Part shown: piece by piece, positions 51,342 to 59,708 of the stretch
Numbering within the stretch: position 1 is the stretch's first letter
Layout of the letters: each line of letters begins with the position of its first letter
Assembly (NCBI RefSeq): GCF_013184525.1
Contig: NZ_JAAOIZ010000001.1
Span: forward strand, 310,001-374,000
Source of the DNA: Chryseobacterium sp. LAM-KRS1
Lineage (GTDB): Bacteria; Bacteroidota; Bacteroidia; Flavobacteriales; Weeksellaceae
Direction of reading: 5' to 3'
Length of the DNA: 64,000 nt
The notes under the pieces: generated by a model
Told to the model about the DNA's origin: nothing
The model's database searches: none
The model's input: only the letters and a program-made list of their open reading frames with translations
Translations under genes and position numbers: made by a program

Positions 51342-52937
51342 TTATTGTTGACTGAACTCACTGATGAAATGGAGTTTGACATTCGGGAATTTCTCCTGAG
51401 TCATATGGATGGTAAACGAAGAATCTGCTAAAAATACAAGCTGGTTATACTTATCTCTTGCCAGGAATCTCTGTTTCAGCCTTGCAAATTCTTTAAATTC
51501 CTCAGATTTCTCATCTGCTTCCACCCAACATGCTTTGTGCATAGAAAGAGGTTCGTACGTACATTTTGCTCCGTATTCATGCTCAAGACGGTATTGAATA
51601 ACTTCATACTGAAGCGCACCTACCGTTCCGATTATTTTTCGGTTGTTCATTTCAAGGGTAAATAACTGAGCAACCCCCTCGTCCATTAGCTGATCGATAC
51701 CTTTAGCCAATTGCTTAGCTTTAAGTGGGTCGTTATTATTGATATAACGGAAATGTTCAGGAGAGAAACTAGGTATTCCTTTAAAGCTCAATTTTTCTCC
51801 ACCGGTTAATGTATCACCAATCCTGAAACTTCCCGTATCGTGTAATCCTACAATATCACCAGGGAAACTTTCATCTACTACTTCTTTTTTATCTGCAAAG
51901 AAAGCATTCGGAGATGAGAATTTCATTTTTTTACCTTCTCTTACTAATAAGTAATTTTCATTTCTTTTAAAAGTTCCGGATACAATTTTAACGAATGCCA
52001 GGCGGTCTCTGTGTTTAGGATCCATATTAGCATGGATTTTGAAAACGAATCCTGTAAAATTATTTTCCTCAGGTTTTACAATTCGGGTATCGCTTTCTTT
52101 AGGTTGAGGCATCGGTGCAATTTCTATAAAAGCATCCAATAATTCACGTACCCCAAAGTTGTTCAAAGCAGATCCAAAGAAAACCGGCTGTAAATCACCT
52201 TTCATATAATCTTCACGACTGAATTCCGGGTAAACGGATTGCACGAGCTCCAGCTCATCACGTAAAGTTTTAGCCGCTTTTTCCCCGATCAGTTCATCGA
52301 TGGCAGGATCGTTGATATCATCAAATTTAACCGTCTCACCAACTTTTTGCTTTTTTTCCTCCAGAAATAACTGGATATTGTTTTCCCAGATATTATAAAT
52401 ACCCTGGAAGTCACTACCCATTCCAATTGGCAGGGAAAGAGGGACTACACTAAGACCCAGTTTTTGTTCAACTTCATCTAACAAGTCAAAAGCATCCTTA
52501 CCTTCACGGTCCAGTTTATTAATGAAAACCAGCATCGGGATGTTTCTCATTCTACAAACCTGAACCAGTTTTTCTGTTTGTTCCTCAACTCCTTTTGCCA
52601 CGTCTATCACGACGATTACGGAATCAACTGCAGTTAATGTTCTATACGTGTCTTCGGCAAAATCCTTATGCCCGGGAGTATCCAGAATGTTTATTTTGTG
52701 CCCTTTGTATTCAAAAGCCAATACGGAAGTGGCAACAGAGATTCCTCTCTGTCTTTCAATTTCCATAAAGTCGGAGGTAGCTCCTTTTTTTATCTTGTTG
52801 GATTTTACTGCACCAGCTTCCTGAATAGCTCCCCCGAAAAGAAGTAACTTTTCCGTCAAGGTTGTTTTTCCGGCATCAGGGTGAGAAATAATCCCAAATG
52901 TTTTTCTTTTTTGTATTTCTTTGATTAAGTCTGACAT
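51342..52937 (-). CDS. prfC: Peptide chain release factor 3
   Basis: This 531-residue GTPase recycles RF1 and RF2 after translation termination. The G motifs are complete: ISHPDAGKTTLTEKLL (G1), RGISVATSVLAFEY (G2 and switch I), ILDTPGHKDFAEDTYR (G3) and VFINKLDREG (G4). The length and domain II/III sequence (VFKIHANMDPKHRDRLAFVKI, GALQYEVIQYRLEHEYG) identify RF3 rather than EF-G. It is monocistronic and divergent from the CAAX protease gene. Confidence 0.97.
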   Translation of the reverse strand: MSDLIKEIQKRKTFGIISHPDAGKTTLTEKLLLFGGAIQEAGAVKSNKIKKGATSDFMEIERQRGISVATSVLAFEYKGHKINILDTPGHKDFAEDTYRTLTAVDSVIVVIDVAKGVEEQTEKLVQVCRMRNIPMLVFINKLDREGKDAFDLLDEVEQKLGLSVVPLSLPIGMGSDFQGIYNIWENNIQLFLEEKKQKVGETVKFDDINDPAIDELIGEKAAKTLRDELELVQSVYPEFSREDYMKGDLQPVFFGSALNNFGVRELLDAFIEIAPMPQPKESDTRIVKPEENNFTGFVFKIHANMDPKHRDRLAFVKIVSGTFKRNENYLLVREGKKMKFSSPNAFFADKKEVVDESFPGDIVGLHDTGSFRIGDTLTGGEKLSFKGIPSFSPEHFRYINNNDPLKAKQLAKGIDQLMDEGVAQLFTLEMNNRKIIGTVGALQYEVIQYRLEHEYGAKCTYEPLSMHKACWVEADEKSEEFKEFARLKQRFLARDKYNQLVFLADSSFTIHMTQEKFPNVKLHFISEFSQQ

Positions 52938-53102
52938 AGTGTATTTTGAAGTTGCAAAAATCGTGATTTTTTATGACGCTGTCAAATAAATTACAAAACA
53001 AAAAGAAAACTCTCCGGTATATTCGGAATCAAAGGATAACCGGAATGTCGGAACCGAATCACTTTCCGGAATTTAAACAGCCCTAAGAATTTTCTTTTTT
53101 TG

Positions 53103-53133
53103 TTGTTTAAGGCCTTCAAAAAAATTACCTTTG
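53103..53133 (+). promoter_or_regulatory. Promoter of the CPBP-rdgB genes
   Basis: TTG (53103-53105), 20 bases and TACCTTTG (53126-53133) match the Bacteroidetes -33/-7 consensus, 26 bases before the CPBP start. A good A-rich leader follows. Confidence 0.7.
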
Positions 53134-53159
53134 TTCCTTAATTATTACAAAGGAAAAAC

Positions 53160-53990
53160 ATGAAAAACAGCAGATATCCAAACTATACTTTTACATGGAT
53201 CGGTGGCGTTGTTTTATTAGGAGGATTATTTGTGGGAACCTTGTTCGTCACTTTTCTGAACTTCTTTTGGATGCTGATTTTTAAAGAAAACCTACAGCTC
53301 AAAGATTGGTTTTTTATGTTATCCAATGCAGCAGGATTTTTAACGGCAATTGCTTTTTTTGATTTTTTCATTGTTAGGCCTACCACAAAACAAAAGCTGA
53401 ATTTCAATTTTTCTCCTACCAATTTCTATACCTATCTTCTGATTTTTCCAATGATGATAGGGATGATGTTTATTTCTGAGTTTATAACCTCTCAGATTCC
53501 TGTAACCGGGCCTTTTTTCGGGAAATATTATGAGTTTTTCAGTGAGTTGATGAATCAGCTGACAGATGATCCTGTCGTTATGATCATAACGGCTGTGATT
53601 ATGGCTCCGATCTTTGAAGAAATTATTTTTAGAGGAATTATTCAGAAAGGACTTATCAATAAAGGAGTAAAACCCTGGAAAGCGATATTGTATGCTTCCA
53701 TTATTTTTGGACTGGTGCATGGGAATCCATGGCAGTTTGTGGGAGCAGTTCTGCTGGGCTGCGTTTTAGGAATTGTTTATGAAAGGACAAAGTCGCTTTT
53801 ATTGCCGATGTTGCTGCATGGTTTTAATAACTTATGTTCATCATTATTGATTACGTATACAAAAAATGAAAGTTTTTCAGAAGCATTTAAAATTTCTGAA
53901 TGGATATTGCTAGCAGTAGGGATTGTACTTTTTTCTCTGTTTTACTATCTTTTTATGAAAAAATACAAGGTACATTACGCTGAAATTTAA
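53160..53990 (+). CDS. CPBP-family CAAX-type intramembrane protease
   Basis: The 276-residue protein has about seven hydrophobic helices. The three ABI/CPBP motifs are complete: FEEIIFRGII (EExxxR), IFGLVHGNPWQF (FxxxH) and LLHGFNN (HxxxN/B). These place catalytic Glu and His residues in the membrane, as in Rce1 relatives. The substrate is unknown. It is 19 bases upstream of rdgB and starts a run of genes on the plus strand. Confidence 0.9.
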   Translation: MKNSRYPNYTFTWIGGVVLLGGLFVGTLFVTFLNFFWMLIFKENLQLKDWFFMLSNAAGFLTAIAFFDFFIVRPTTKQKLNFNFSPTNFYTYLLIFPMMIGMMFISEFITSQIPVTGPFFGKYYEFFSELMNQLTDDPVVMIITAVIMAPIFEEIIFRGIIQKGLINKGVKPWKAILYASIIFGLVHGNPWQFVGAVLLGCVLGIVYERTKSLLLPMLLHGFNNLCSSLLITYTKNESFSEAFKISEWILLAVGIVLFSLFYYLFMKKYKVHYAEI

Positions 53991-54009
53991 TTAAAAAAAT
54001 GAAAAGGAT

Positions 54010-54594
54010 ATGGAATTATTAGTTGCAACGCACAATCAACATAAAAAGGAAGAAATTCAACAAATATTAGGAGGAGGTTATACTGTCAAAAGTCTTACAG
54101 ATTACGACATCCATGAGGAGATTGTAGAGGATGGAGACTCTTTTAATGCCAATGCCCTTATCAAAGCCAAATATTGTTTTGAAAAGACAGGGATTCCAAG
54201 TCTTGGAGATGACAGCGGATTGGTTGTGGAATCTTTGGATGGTCGTCCGGGGATTTTTTCGGCACGTTATGCAGGAGATCATGATTTTGCAAAAAATATA
54301 GAAAAAGTTTTACGCGAAATGGAAGGTGTTGAAAACAGAAAAGCTTATTTTATTACAGTCTTATGTTATTATGATGAAAACGGAGCTCAATATTTTGAAG
54401 GGAGGGCTTACGGAAATCTGTTGACAGAGAATAAAGGACATAAAGGATTTGGATATGATCCGATTTTTGTTCCGGAAGGACATGAAAGAACATTTGCTGA
54501 AATGAATCCTGAAGACAAAAATAAGATCAGCCACCGGAAACAGGCTTTGGATTTGTTTCTGGATCACCTTAAAGTTGCCGGTGAATATCAATAA
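54010..54594 (+). CDS. rdgB: XTP/dITP diphosphatase
   Basis: The 194-residue enzyme removes non-canonical purine nucleotides (dITP, XTP) before DNA polymerase can use them. The Ham1 landmarks are visible: LLVATHNQHKKEEIQQIL, SLGDDSGLVVESLDGRPGIFSARYAG, GFGYDPIFVPEG and FAEMNPEDKNKISHRKQAL. The length is typical. It is 19 bases after the CPBP gene, so probably in the same transcript. Confidence 0.95.
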   Translation: MELLVATHNQHKKEEIQQILGGGYTVKSLTDYDIHEEIVEDGDSFNANALIKAKYCFEKTGIPSLGDDSGLVVESLDGRPGIFSARYAGDHDFAKNIEKVLREMEGVENRKAYFITVLCYYDENGAQYFEGRAYGNLLTENKGHKGFGYDPIFVPEGHERTFAEMNPEDKNKISHRKQALDLFLDHLKVAGEYQ

Positions 54595-54630
54595 TAGTTT
54601 TAGAAACAGGCATATCCAAAATTTCTGTCG

Positions 54631-54638
54631 TACATTTG
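54631..54638 (+). promoter_or_regulatory. -7 element upstream of rnz
   Basis: TACATTTG fits TAnnTTTG and lies 18 bases before the rnz TTG start codon. No TTG is at the -33 position, so this is tentative. Confidence 0.4.
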
Positions 54639-54656
54639 CTATAATAAACTATTGAT

Positions 54657-55571
54657 TTGAGTACTTATTTAACGATATTAGGCTTTAATTCAGCAATTCC
54701 TACGATTAATACCTCTCCCACGGCGCAGTTGCTTGAAATGGAAGAAAGACATTTCCTGATCGATTGTGGAGAAGGTACACAGGTTCAGTTGAGAAAAGCC
54801 AAAGCAAGGTTTTCAAAGATTAATCATATTTTTATTTCACATCTTCATGGGGATCATTGTTTCGGATTACCGGGACTTATTGCTTCTTTCCGTTTGCTGG
54901 GCAGGGAAACTCCTTTACACGTGTATGGTCCCAAGGGGATTAAAAAAATGCTGGAAACCATTTTTACCATTACGGAAACCCATCGTGGATTTGAAGTTAT
55001 TTATCACGAGCTGGACAAGGACTATTCCGAAAAGATCTATGAGGACAATAGAGTAGAGGTGTTTACAATTCCTCTGGATCACAGGATTTACTGTAACGGT
55101 TATCTTTTTAGGGAAAAGCCGAAGGACAGACATATCAATATGAAGGAGATAGCCAAGTACAATGAAATTGAAGTATGTGATTATCATAATATAAAAGCAG
55201 GGAAGGACTTTGTGCTTAGTGACGGATATATTCTGAAAAACGAAATCCTAACAGTGGATCCTATGCCATCGGTTTCGTATGCTTTTTGTAGTGATACAAG
55301 ATATCTGGAATCTGTGATTCCTATTATAAAGAATGTTACTGTTTTGTATCATGAATCAACCTTTTTACATGATTTAAAGGAAATGGCGGATTATACCGGA
55401 CATGCTACGGCTTTGGAAGCAGCTACGATAGCACAGAAAGCGGAGGTAGGTAAACTTATTCTTGGGCATTTTTCCAACAGGTATGGAGATCTGACCGTAT
55501 TTACCGATGAGGCAAGAACTGTTTTTCCTAATACATTCCTGCCGAAAGCATTGGAAAGTGTGAAAATTTAG
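54657..55571 (+). CDS. rnz: Ribonuclease Z with a TTG start
   Basis: The 304-residue metallo-beta-lactamase-fold nuclease cuts the 3' trailer of precursor tRNA. The zinc motif SHLHGDHCFGLPGL, the Asp in FCSDTRYL and the C-terminal GHFSNRYGD (His) are present, as is the N-terminal LTILGFNSAIPTINTSPTAQ. No ATG precedes LTILGF in frame at a suitable place; the TTG at 54657 gives the expected start STYLTILGF. It opens a closely spaced run with TIGR02757 and the DUF1003-like gene. Confidence 0.95.
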   Translation: MSTYLTILGFNSAIPTINTSPTAQLLEMEERHFLIDCGEGTQVQLRKAKARFSKINHIFISHLHGDHCFGLPGLIASFRLLGRETPLHVYGPKGIKKMLETIFTITETHRGFEVIYHELDKDYSEKIYEDNRVEVFTIPLDHRIYCNGYLFREKPKDRHINMKEIAKYNEIEVCDYHNIKAGKDFVLSDGYILKNEILTVDPMPSVSYAFCSDTRYLESVIPIIKNVTVLYHESTFLHDLKEMADYTGHATALEAATIAQKAEVGKLILGHFSNRYGDLTVFTDEARTVFPNTFLPKALESVKI

Positions 55572-55579
55572 ATGAAGTT

Positions 55580-56347
55580 ATGAATTTTGAAGAGTTAAGA
55601 GATTTTTTGAATGAAAAATCGGATCAGTATAATAACTATGATTTTATTGAAGATGATCCGATCCAGATTCCCCATCGTTTTTCCTTAAAGCAGGATATTG
55701 AGATTGCAGGTTTCCTGGCCGCAACCATATCGTGGGGAAACAGAAAATCCATTATCCGTTCTGCAGAAAAAATGCTGGATATCATGGGAAATTCCCCATA
55801 CGATTTTGTTATGAATTTTTCAGAAAAAGATCTGGATTCGGTTCGGGACAAAAGTATCCACAGAACTTTTAACGGAGAAGACTTTACTTATTTTATACAG
55901 CAATTTAATAAGGTTTACAGAGAAAATGAAAGCCTGGAAAATCTTTTCCTGATCAAAGATTCCGAATTTAATTTTCTGCATGCTATTGAAAGGTTCAGGA
56001 CTTCTTTCTTAGAAACATCTAAACACAGAAGCCATAAGCATGTGAGCTCACCTTACAAAAATTCATCTTCCAAAAGAATCATTATGTTCCTACGGTGGAT
56101 GGTTAGAAAAGATAAACGAAGTGTAGACTTTGGTATCTGGGAAAATATAGACCCGAAATACCTGTCGATTCCGCTGGATGTTCATACCGGGAACATTTCG
56201 AGAAAGCTTAGTCTGATTACAAGAACTCAGAACGACTGGAAAACAGTAGAAGAGCTCGATCAGGTAATCAGGCAGTTTGATGATAAGGATCCTGCAAAAT
56301 ATGATTTTGCATTGTTTGGATTAGGAGTTAGTAAAGAATTTTTATAA
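55580..56347 (+). CDS. TIGR02757-family protein
   Basis: The 255-residue protein matches the uncharacterised TIGR02757 (DUF2400) family: DDPIQIPHRFSLKQDIEIAGFLAATISWGNRKSII at ~25-58 and PLDVHTGNISRKLSLITR near 190. The C-terminus YDFALFGLGVSKEF is also characteristic. It is all-helical and probably cytoplasmic. It lies eight bases after rnz, and ten bases before the next gene, so cotranscription is likely. No function is known. Confidence 0.88.
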   Translation: MNFEELRDFLNEKSDQYNNYDFIEDDPIQIPHRFSLKQDIEIAGFLAATISWGNRKSIIRSAEKMLDIMGNSPYDFVMNFSEKDLDSVRDKSIHRTFNGEDFTYFIQQFNKVYRENESLENLFLIKDSEFNFLHAIERFRTSFLETSKHRSHKHVSSPYKNSSSKRIIMFLRWMVRKDKRSVDFGIWENIDPKYLSIPLDVHTGNISRKLSLITRTQNDWKTVEELDQVIRQFDDKDPAKYDFALFGLGVSKEFL

Positions 56348-56357
56348 AGAGGAAATA

Positions 56358-56918
56358 ATGAAATCAAACACTGAAAAAACAGAAGTTCTTGAAAGGATTG
56401 CTAATGGAATTACCTGGTGGATTGGTTCTATTCCATCCCTTATAGCCCATACTTTATTTTTTATTATTTCATTTCTGCTGCCTTTACTTCATATTGTAGA
56501 ATTTGATAAAATGCTTCTTATCCTTACTACTGTAGTTTCATTGGAAGCCATTTACCTGGCAATCTTCATTCAGATGTCTGTTAACAGGAGCCACGAAAAG
56601 ATCGAAGATATCCAGGAAGACATTGAGGATATTCAGGAAGACATTGAAGAGATCAGTGAAGATATAGAGGAAATCAGCGAAGATATCGAAGAGATCAGTG
56701 AGGATATCGAAGAAATTAACGAAGATATTGAAGATATTCAGGAAGATATTGAGGAGATCAATGAGGATGAAGACGATGAAGATCATAATGAACGGGCAAA
56801 AAAAGTGATATTGAAAAGCAGTGTGAATTCCAACAAGAACGAGATAAAAGCTTTAAAAGATCAGATATTGAGGCTTCAGAATGAAATTGATGATCTAAAA
56901 AAAGATGGTTCAATATAG
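56358..56918 (+). CDS. DUF1003-like membrane protein with exact heptad repeats
   Basis: The 186-residue protein has two transmembrane helices (~25-44 and ~53-75). The pattern IANGITWWIGSIPSLIAHTLFFIIS and VVSLEAIYLAIFIQMSVNR resembles DUF1003 proteins. Residues 83-138 are eight tandem heptads of the form E-[DE]-I-x-E-D-I (the last ends DE), giving Ile at a and d positions of a coiled coil. The DNA shows this as 21-base units at 56604-56771. A second, normal coiled coil follows (KNEIKALKDQILRLQNEIDDLKK). A membrane-anchored oligomer or spacer is inferred. The family call is moderate. Confidence 0.72.
   Translation: MKSNTEKTEVLERIANGITWWIGSIPSLIAHTLFFIISFLLPLLHIVEFDKMLLILTTVVSLEAIYLAIFIQMSVNRSHEKIEDIQEDIEDIQEDIEEISEDIEEISEDIEEISEDIEEINEDIEDIQEDIEEINEDEDDEDHNERAKKVILKSSVNSNKNEIKALKDQILRLQNEIDDLKKDGSI
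56604..56771 (+). repeat. Eight 21-bp coding repeats
   Basis: Each unit encodes one heptad of EDIxEDI type, starting with GAAGATATCCAGGAAGACAT. Third-position changes separate the units, while the encoded heptads differ only at the second and fourth positions (the last also at its end). Copy changes would stay in frame. Confidence 0.92.
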
Positions 56919-57125
56919 ATACAATATACTTCTTGAGTGTGTGAAACTCTTTTTTATAAGTCTTATTTTTATTTAAATTTTAATTTTTCTGATTTTGAGC
57001 GAAATATTAAATATTTTATTTCCAAATACGGATACTGTTATTGTTTAATTTCAGTGAATTATTTTTTTAGTATTTATTTTATCTAATTACTGCTTTTGAT
57101 TCGTAAAATATTAACATCATATGTT

Positions 57126-57142
57126 TATTTTTGCTATTTTTG
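57126..57142 (+). promoter_or_regulatory. Double -7 element of first anchor-L gene
   Basis: TATTTTTG occurs twice, at 57126-57133 and 57135-57142, 17-33 bases before the start codon. Either could be used; the duplicated motif may give two start sites. Confidence 0.5.
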
Positions 57143-57158
57143 AACAAACAATACCAAA

Positions 57159-59540
57159 ATGTTAAATTATAGACTAAAAAACTACTTTTTCTTTTTAATA
57201 TTGCTATTAGCCCCGCTCTTTTCGTTTTCCCAAAATGTAGGGAAACTGCCTCAAAGAAAGCCACAAAAGGAAAAAAGTACGGCAGCAAGTCTGAAGGCTG
57301 GAGCATTTATTGATGTAAATGTTGCCTCGTACGCTCCATCTGCTTTTACTCCCACACAGCTTGTTACAGACATCCTGATTAACGGAGGTACAAACTGCTC
57401 AACTCCGAATGTGACGAATGTTACAGTAAGCCCGAATCATGATGTTGCAAACAATGACAGGTTTTGGGGGTATTTTCACAGAGCTACTACCAATTTTCCT
57501 TTCAAAGACGGAATTGTACTTACTACGGGTTATGCAAGACAGGCCGGGAATTCTCTGGTAAGCGGAAGCTTATCCGGAAGTATTTCTATGCAAGGTGATG
57601 CTGACCTCGCAGCAGCTACAGGAACTAACCTGAGTAACCAACGGGATGCAGTTGCATTGGAATTTGATTTCGTACCCAACTCCAATCAGGTAAAATTTAA
57701 TTATTTATTTGCTTCTGAAGAATATACAGGAGGTTATCCGTGTAATTATTCGGATGCATTTGCACTATTGATAAAACCTGTAGCAGGTGGACCTTACGTG
57801 AATGTCGCTGTACTTCCGGGAACAGCAGGTGCAGTAAGTGTAACGAATATACGTCCTGCAAACCAGGATAATGGGTCTCCATTAACTTGCGGAGCTCTTA
57901 ACGACTCTTATTTCGCGGGTTATAATACTTCAAATATAGAAACAAACTATAACGGAAGAACCATCCCTTTAACAGCCATTGCCGATGTAACGCCTGGTGT
58001 TGCTTATCATTTTAAAATGGTTTTATCAGACTACAATGACCAAAGTTTAGATTCAGCTGTTTTTTTAGAAGGTGGATCCTTTGATATCGGAATTAAAATT
58101 GTTGATGGAAATGGTACGGTTTTACCGGGCACGGTAAACATGTGTGATAATACTCCACAGATATTAAAAGCACAGGTAGTTACAGTACCGGGAATGACCT
58201 TTCAGTGGTTTAAAGATGGCGTTCCGATTCCGGGAGCTACCAACATTCAGTATGTGGCGACACAGCCTGGCGTTTATGAGGTGAAAGTTTCGGTACCTGG
58301 AAATCAGTGTCCGGGATCAGCAACTATTACGATTGTTGGAGGAACAACTCCTACAGCACATGATGCAGTGCTTAAGATTTGTACGACGCCAAATGCTTTA
58401 AACTTTGATTTAAATACAGCAATGCCATTGATCAGTACTACTGCGGGAGCTGTGTTTCACTTTTATGTAAATCAGGCAGACGCAGTTGCCCAAAATAATA
58501 ATTTCATTAACAACCTAGCCAGCTACGACGGGACTGACGGACAAATTTTGTATGTAGTAGTTTCTAATGGTGCATTTTGTAGCAAAATGGTAAAGTTGAC
58601 ATTGAGAAAAGAAGCGACTCCTGTAGCACAGCTGATTTCTTCAAAAATGAAAATCTGTTCCGGTGAATCTGTTCTTTTAACAGCTTCTGGTGGTGCCACA
58701 TACCAATGGAGTGATGTTTCAACAAACGGACCTACAAGAACAGTAAGTCCAACTCAGACGACTACGTATACCGTATATGCGATTGGGGTGCAGGGTTGTA
58801 AATCATTACAACCGGCTACGGTAACAGTAGAAGTGGTTCCGGCTATTACCTCTAATCTTACCGGAGGAATGATCTGTACCGGAGATCAGATTACGTTAGA
58901 TGCCGGAGCTGGTTCTAACTATACTTATACCTGGAATACAGGAGCAACAACACAAACGATTACTGTAGCAACAAACGGTACGTACACCGTTACTATTGAC
59001 AATGGTGTTTGTTCTAAGGTATTTACAACACAGGTAATTAAAGCTGTGATACCAACTGTCATTAAAGTGGATTATAACTCCAGTGGTACGATGGTTATTA
59101 CCGCAAGTAATCCGAGTAACGGAATCTTAGAATATTCTATTGATAATGGATTAACATGGCAGCCTTCCAATATATTCAATAATGTTCCAAAAAATAAGCT
59201 GATATCGATCAGGGTTCGTGTGAAGAATACCAGTTGTGTAGGGTTTCTTGAATACTTTACATTTATGATGAAAAATGTAATTACTCCTAACGGAGATAAT
59301 GTAAACGATATCATCGATTTTAGAGGAATCAATGAGTATAAAGATTTTACTGCAAGTATCTTTGATCGCTACGGGCGAGAAGTCTATAAAGCCGAAAAAG
59401 TAAGGCCTTATTGGGATGGATATTTCCAGGGCAAGCGTTTACCTACTGCATCATATTGGTATCAGGTGACTTTTGAAGATCCTGCCAGTAAGGAAAAAGC
59501 AGTGAAAACCGGCTGGATCCTCCTGAAGAATTTTGAATAA
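57159..59540 (+). CDS. Choice-of-anchor L protein with type B T9SS sorting domain (1)
   Basis: The 793-residue secreted protein has a signal peptide (FLILLLAPLFSFSQ). The choice-of-anchor L domain (~45-320) has AGAFIDVNVASYAPSAFT, ITNGG-like INGGTNCS, LFASEEYTGGYPCNYSDAFALLI and HFKMVLSDYNDQSLDSAVFLEGGSFD. Immunoglobulin-like segments follow (for example SGESVLLTASGGATYQW and TYTVYAIGVQGCKSL). The C-terminus is a type B sorting domain (VITPNGDNVNDIIDFRGI ... FDRYGREVYKAEK ... GWILLKNFE). PorV/PorU should export it. Surface adhesion is inferred. It is the first of three tandem paralogues. Confidence 0.9.
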   Translation: MLNYRLKNYFFFLILLLAPLFSFSQNVGKLPQRKPQKEKSTAASLKAGAFIDVNVASYAPSAFTPTQLVTDILINGGTNCSTPNVTNVTVSPNHDVANNDRFWGYFHRATTNFPFKDGIVLTTGYARQAGNSLVSGSLSGSISMQGDADLAAATGTNLSNQRDAVALEFDFVPNSNQVKFNYLFASEEYTGGYPCNYSDAFALLIKPVAGGPYVNVAVLPGTAGAVSVTNIRPANQDNGSPLTCGALNDSYFAGYNTSNIETNYNGRTIPLTAIADVTPGVAYHFKMVLSDYNDQSLDSAVFLEGGSFDIGIKIVDGNGTVLPGTVNMCDNTPQILKAQVVTVPGMTFQWFKDGVPIPGATNIQYVATQPGVYEVKVSVPGNQCPGSATITIVGGTTPTAHDAVLKICTTPNALNFDLNTAMPLISTTAGAVFHFYVNQADAVAQNNNFINNLASYDGTDGQILYVVVSNGAFCSKMVKLTLRKEATPVAQLISSKMKICSGESVLLTASGGATYQWSDVSTNGPTRTVSPTQTTTYTVYAIGVQGCKSLQPATVTVEVVPAITSNLTGGMICTGDQITLDAGAGSNYTYTWNTGATTQTITVATNGTYTVTIDNGVCSKVFTTQVIKAVIPTVIKVDYNSSGTMVITASNPSNGILEYSIDNGLTWQPSNIFNNVPKNKLISIRVRVKNTSCVGFLEYFTFMMKNVITPNGDNVNDIIDFRGINEYKDFTASIFDRYGREVYKAEKVRPYWDGYFQGKRLPTASYWYQVTFEDPASKEKAVKTGWILLKNFE

Positions 59541-59558
59541 AATATTAATCATATTTGC

Positions 59559-59587
59559 AAAAAGACTAACGATTCGTTAGTCTTTTT
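59559..59587 (+). terminator. Terminator of first anchor-L gene
   Basis: AAAAAGACTAAC pairs with GTTAGTCTTTTT over a GATTC loop, ending in a T-run. Confidence 0.85.
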
Positions 59588-59659
59588 GTGTTTTATTAAA
59601 TTATAAAGAGTATTTTAAGATAAATATGTTTACATTATTAACAATACAATTTGAATAGA

Positions 59660-59692
59660 TTTGAGTTTCAATTAAAAAAAATAGTATTTTTG
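59660..59692 (+). promoter_or_regulatory. Promoter of second anchor-L gene
   Basis: TTTG (59660-59663), 21 bases and TATTTTTG (59685-59692) match the -33/-7 consensus, 16 bases before the ATG. It shows the paralogue has its own transcription unit. Confidence 0.7.
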
Positions 59693-59708
59693 TTTAAAAC
59701 AATATAAA

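Noticed and set aside
56538..56786. 82-codon hydrophobic frame on the minus strand
   Set aside because: It is the antisense of the acidic Ile heptads, which automatically reads as Asn/Phe/Ile/Leu repeats. The plus-strand protein has clear family and coiled-coil signals.
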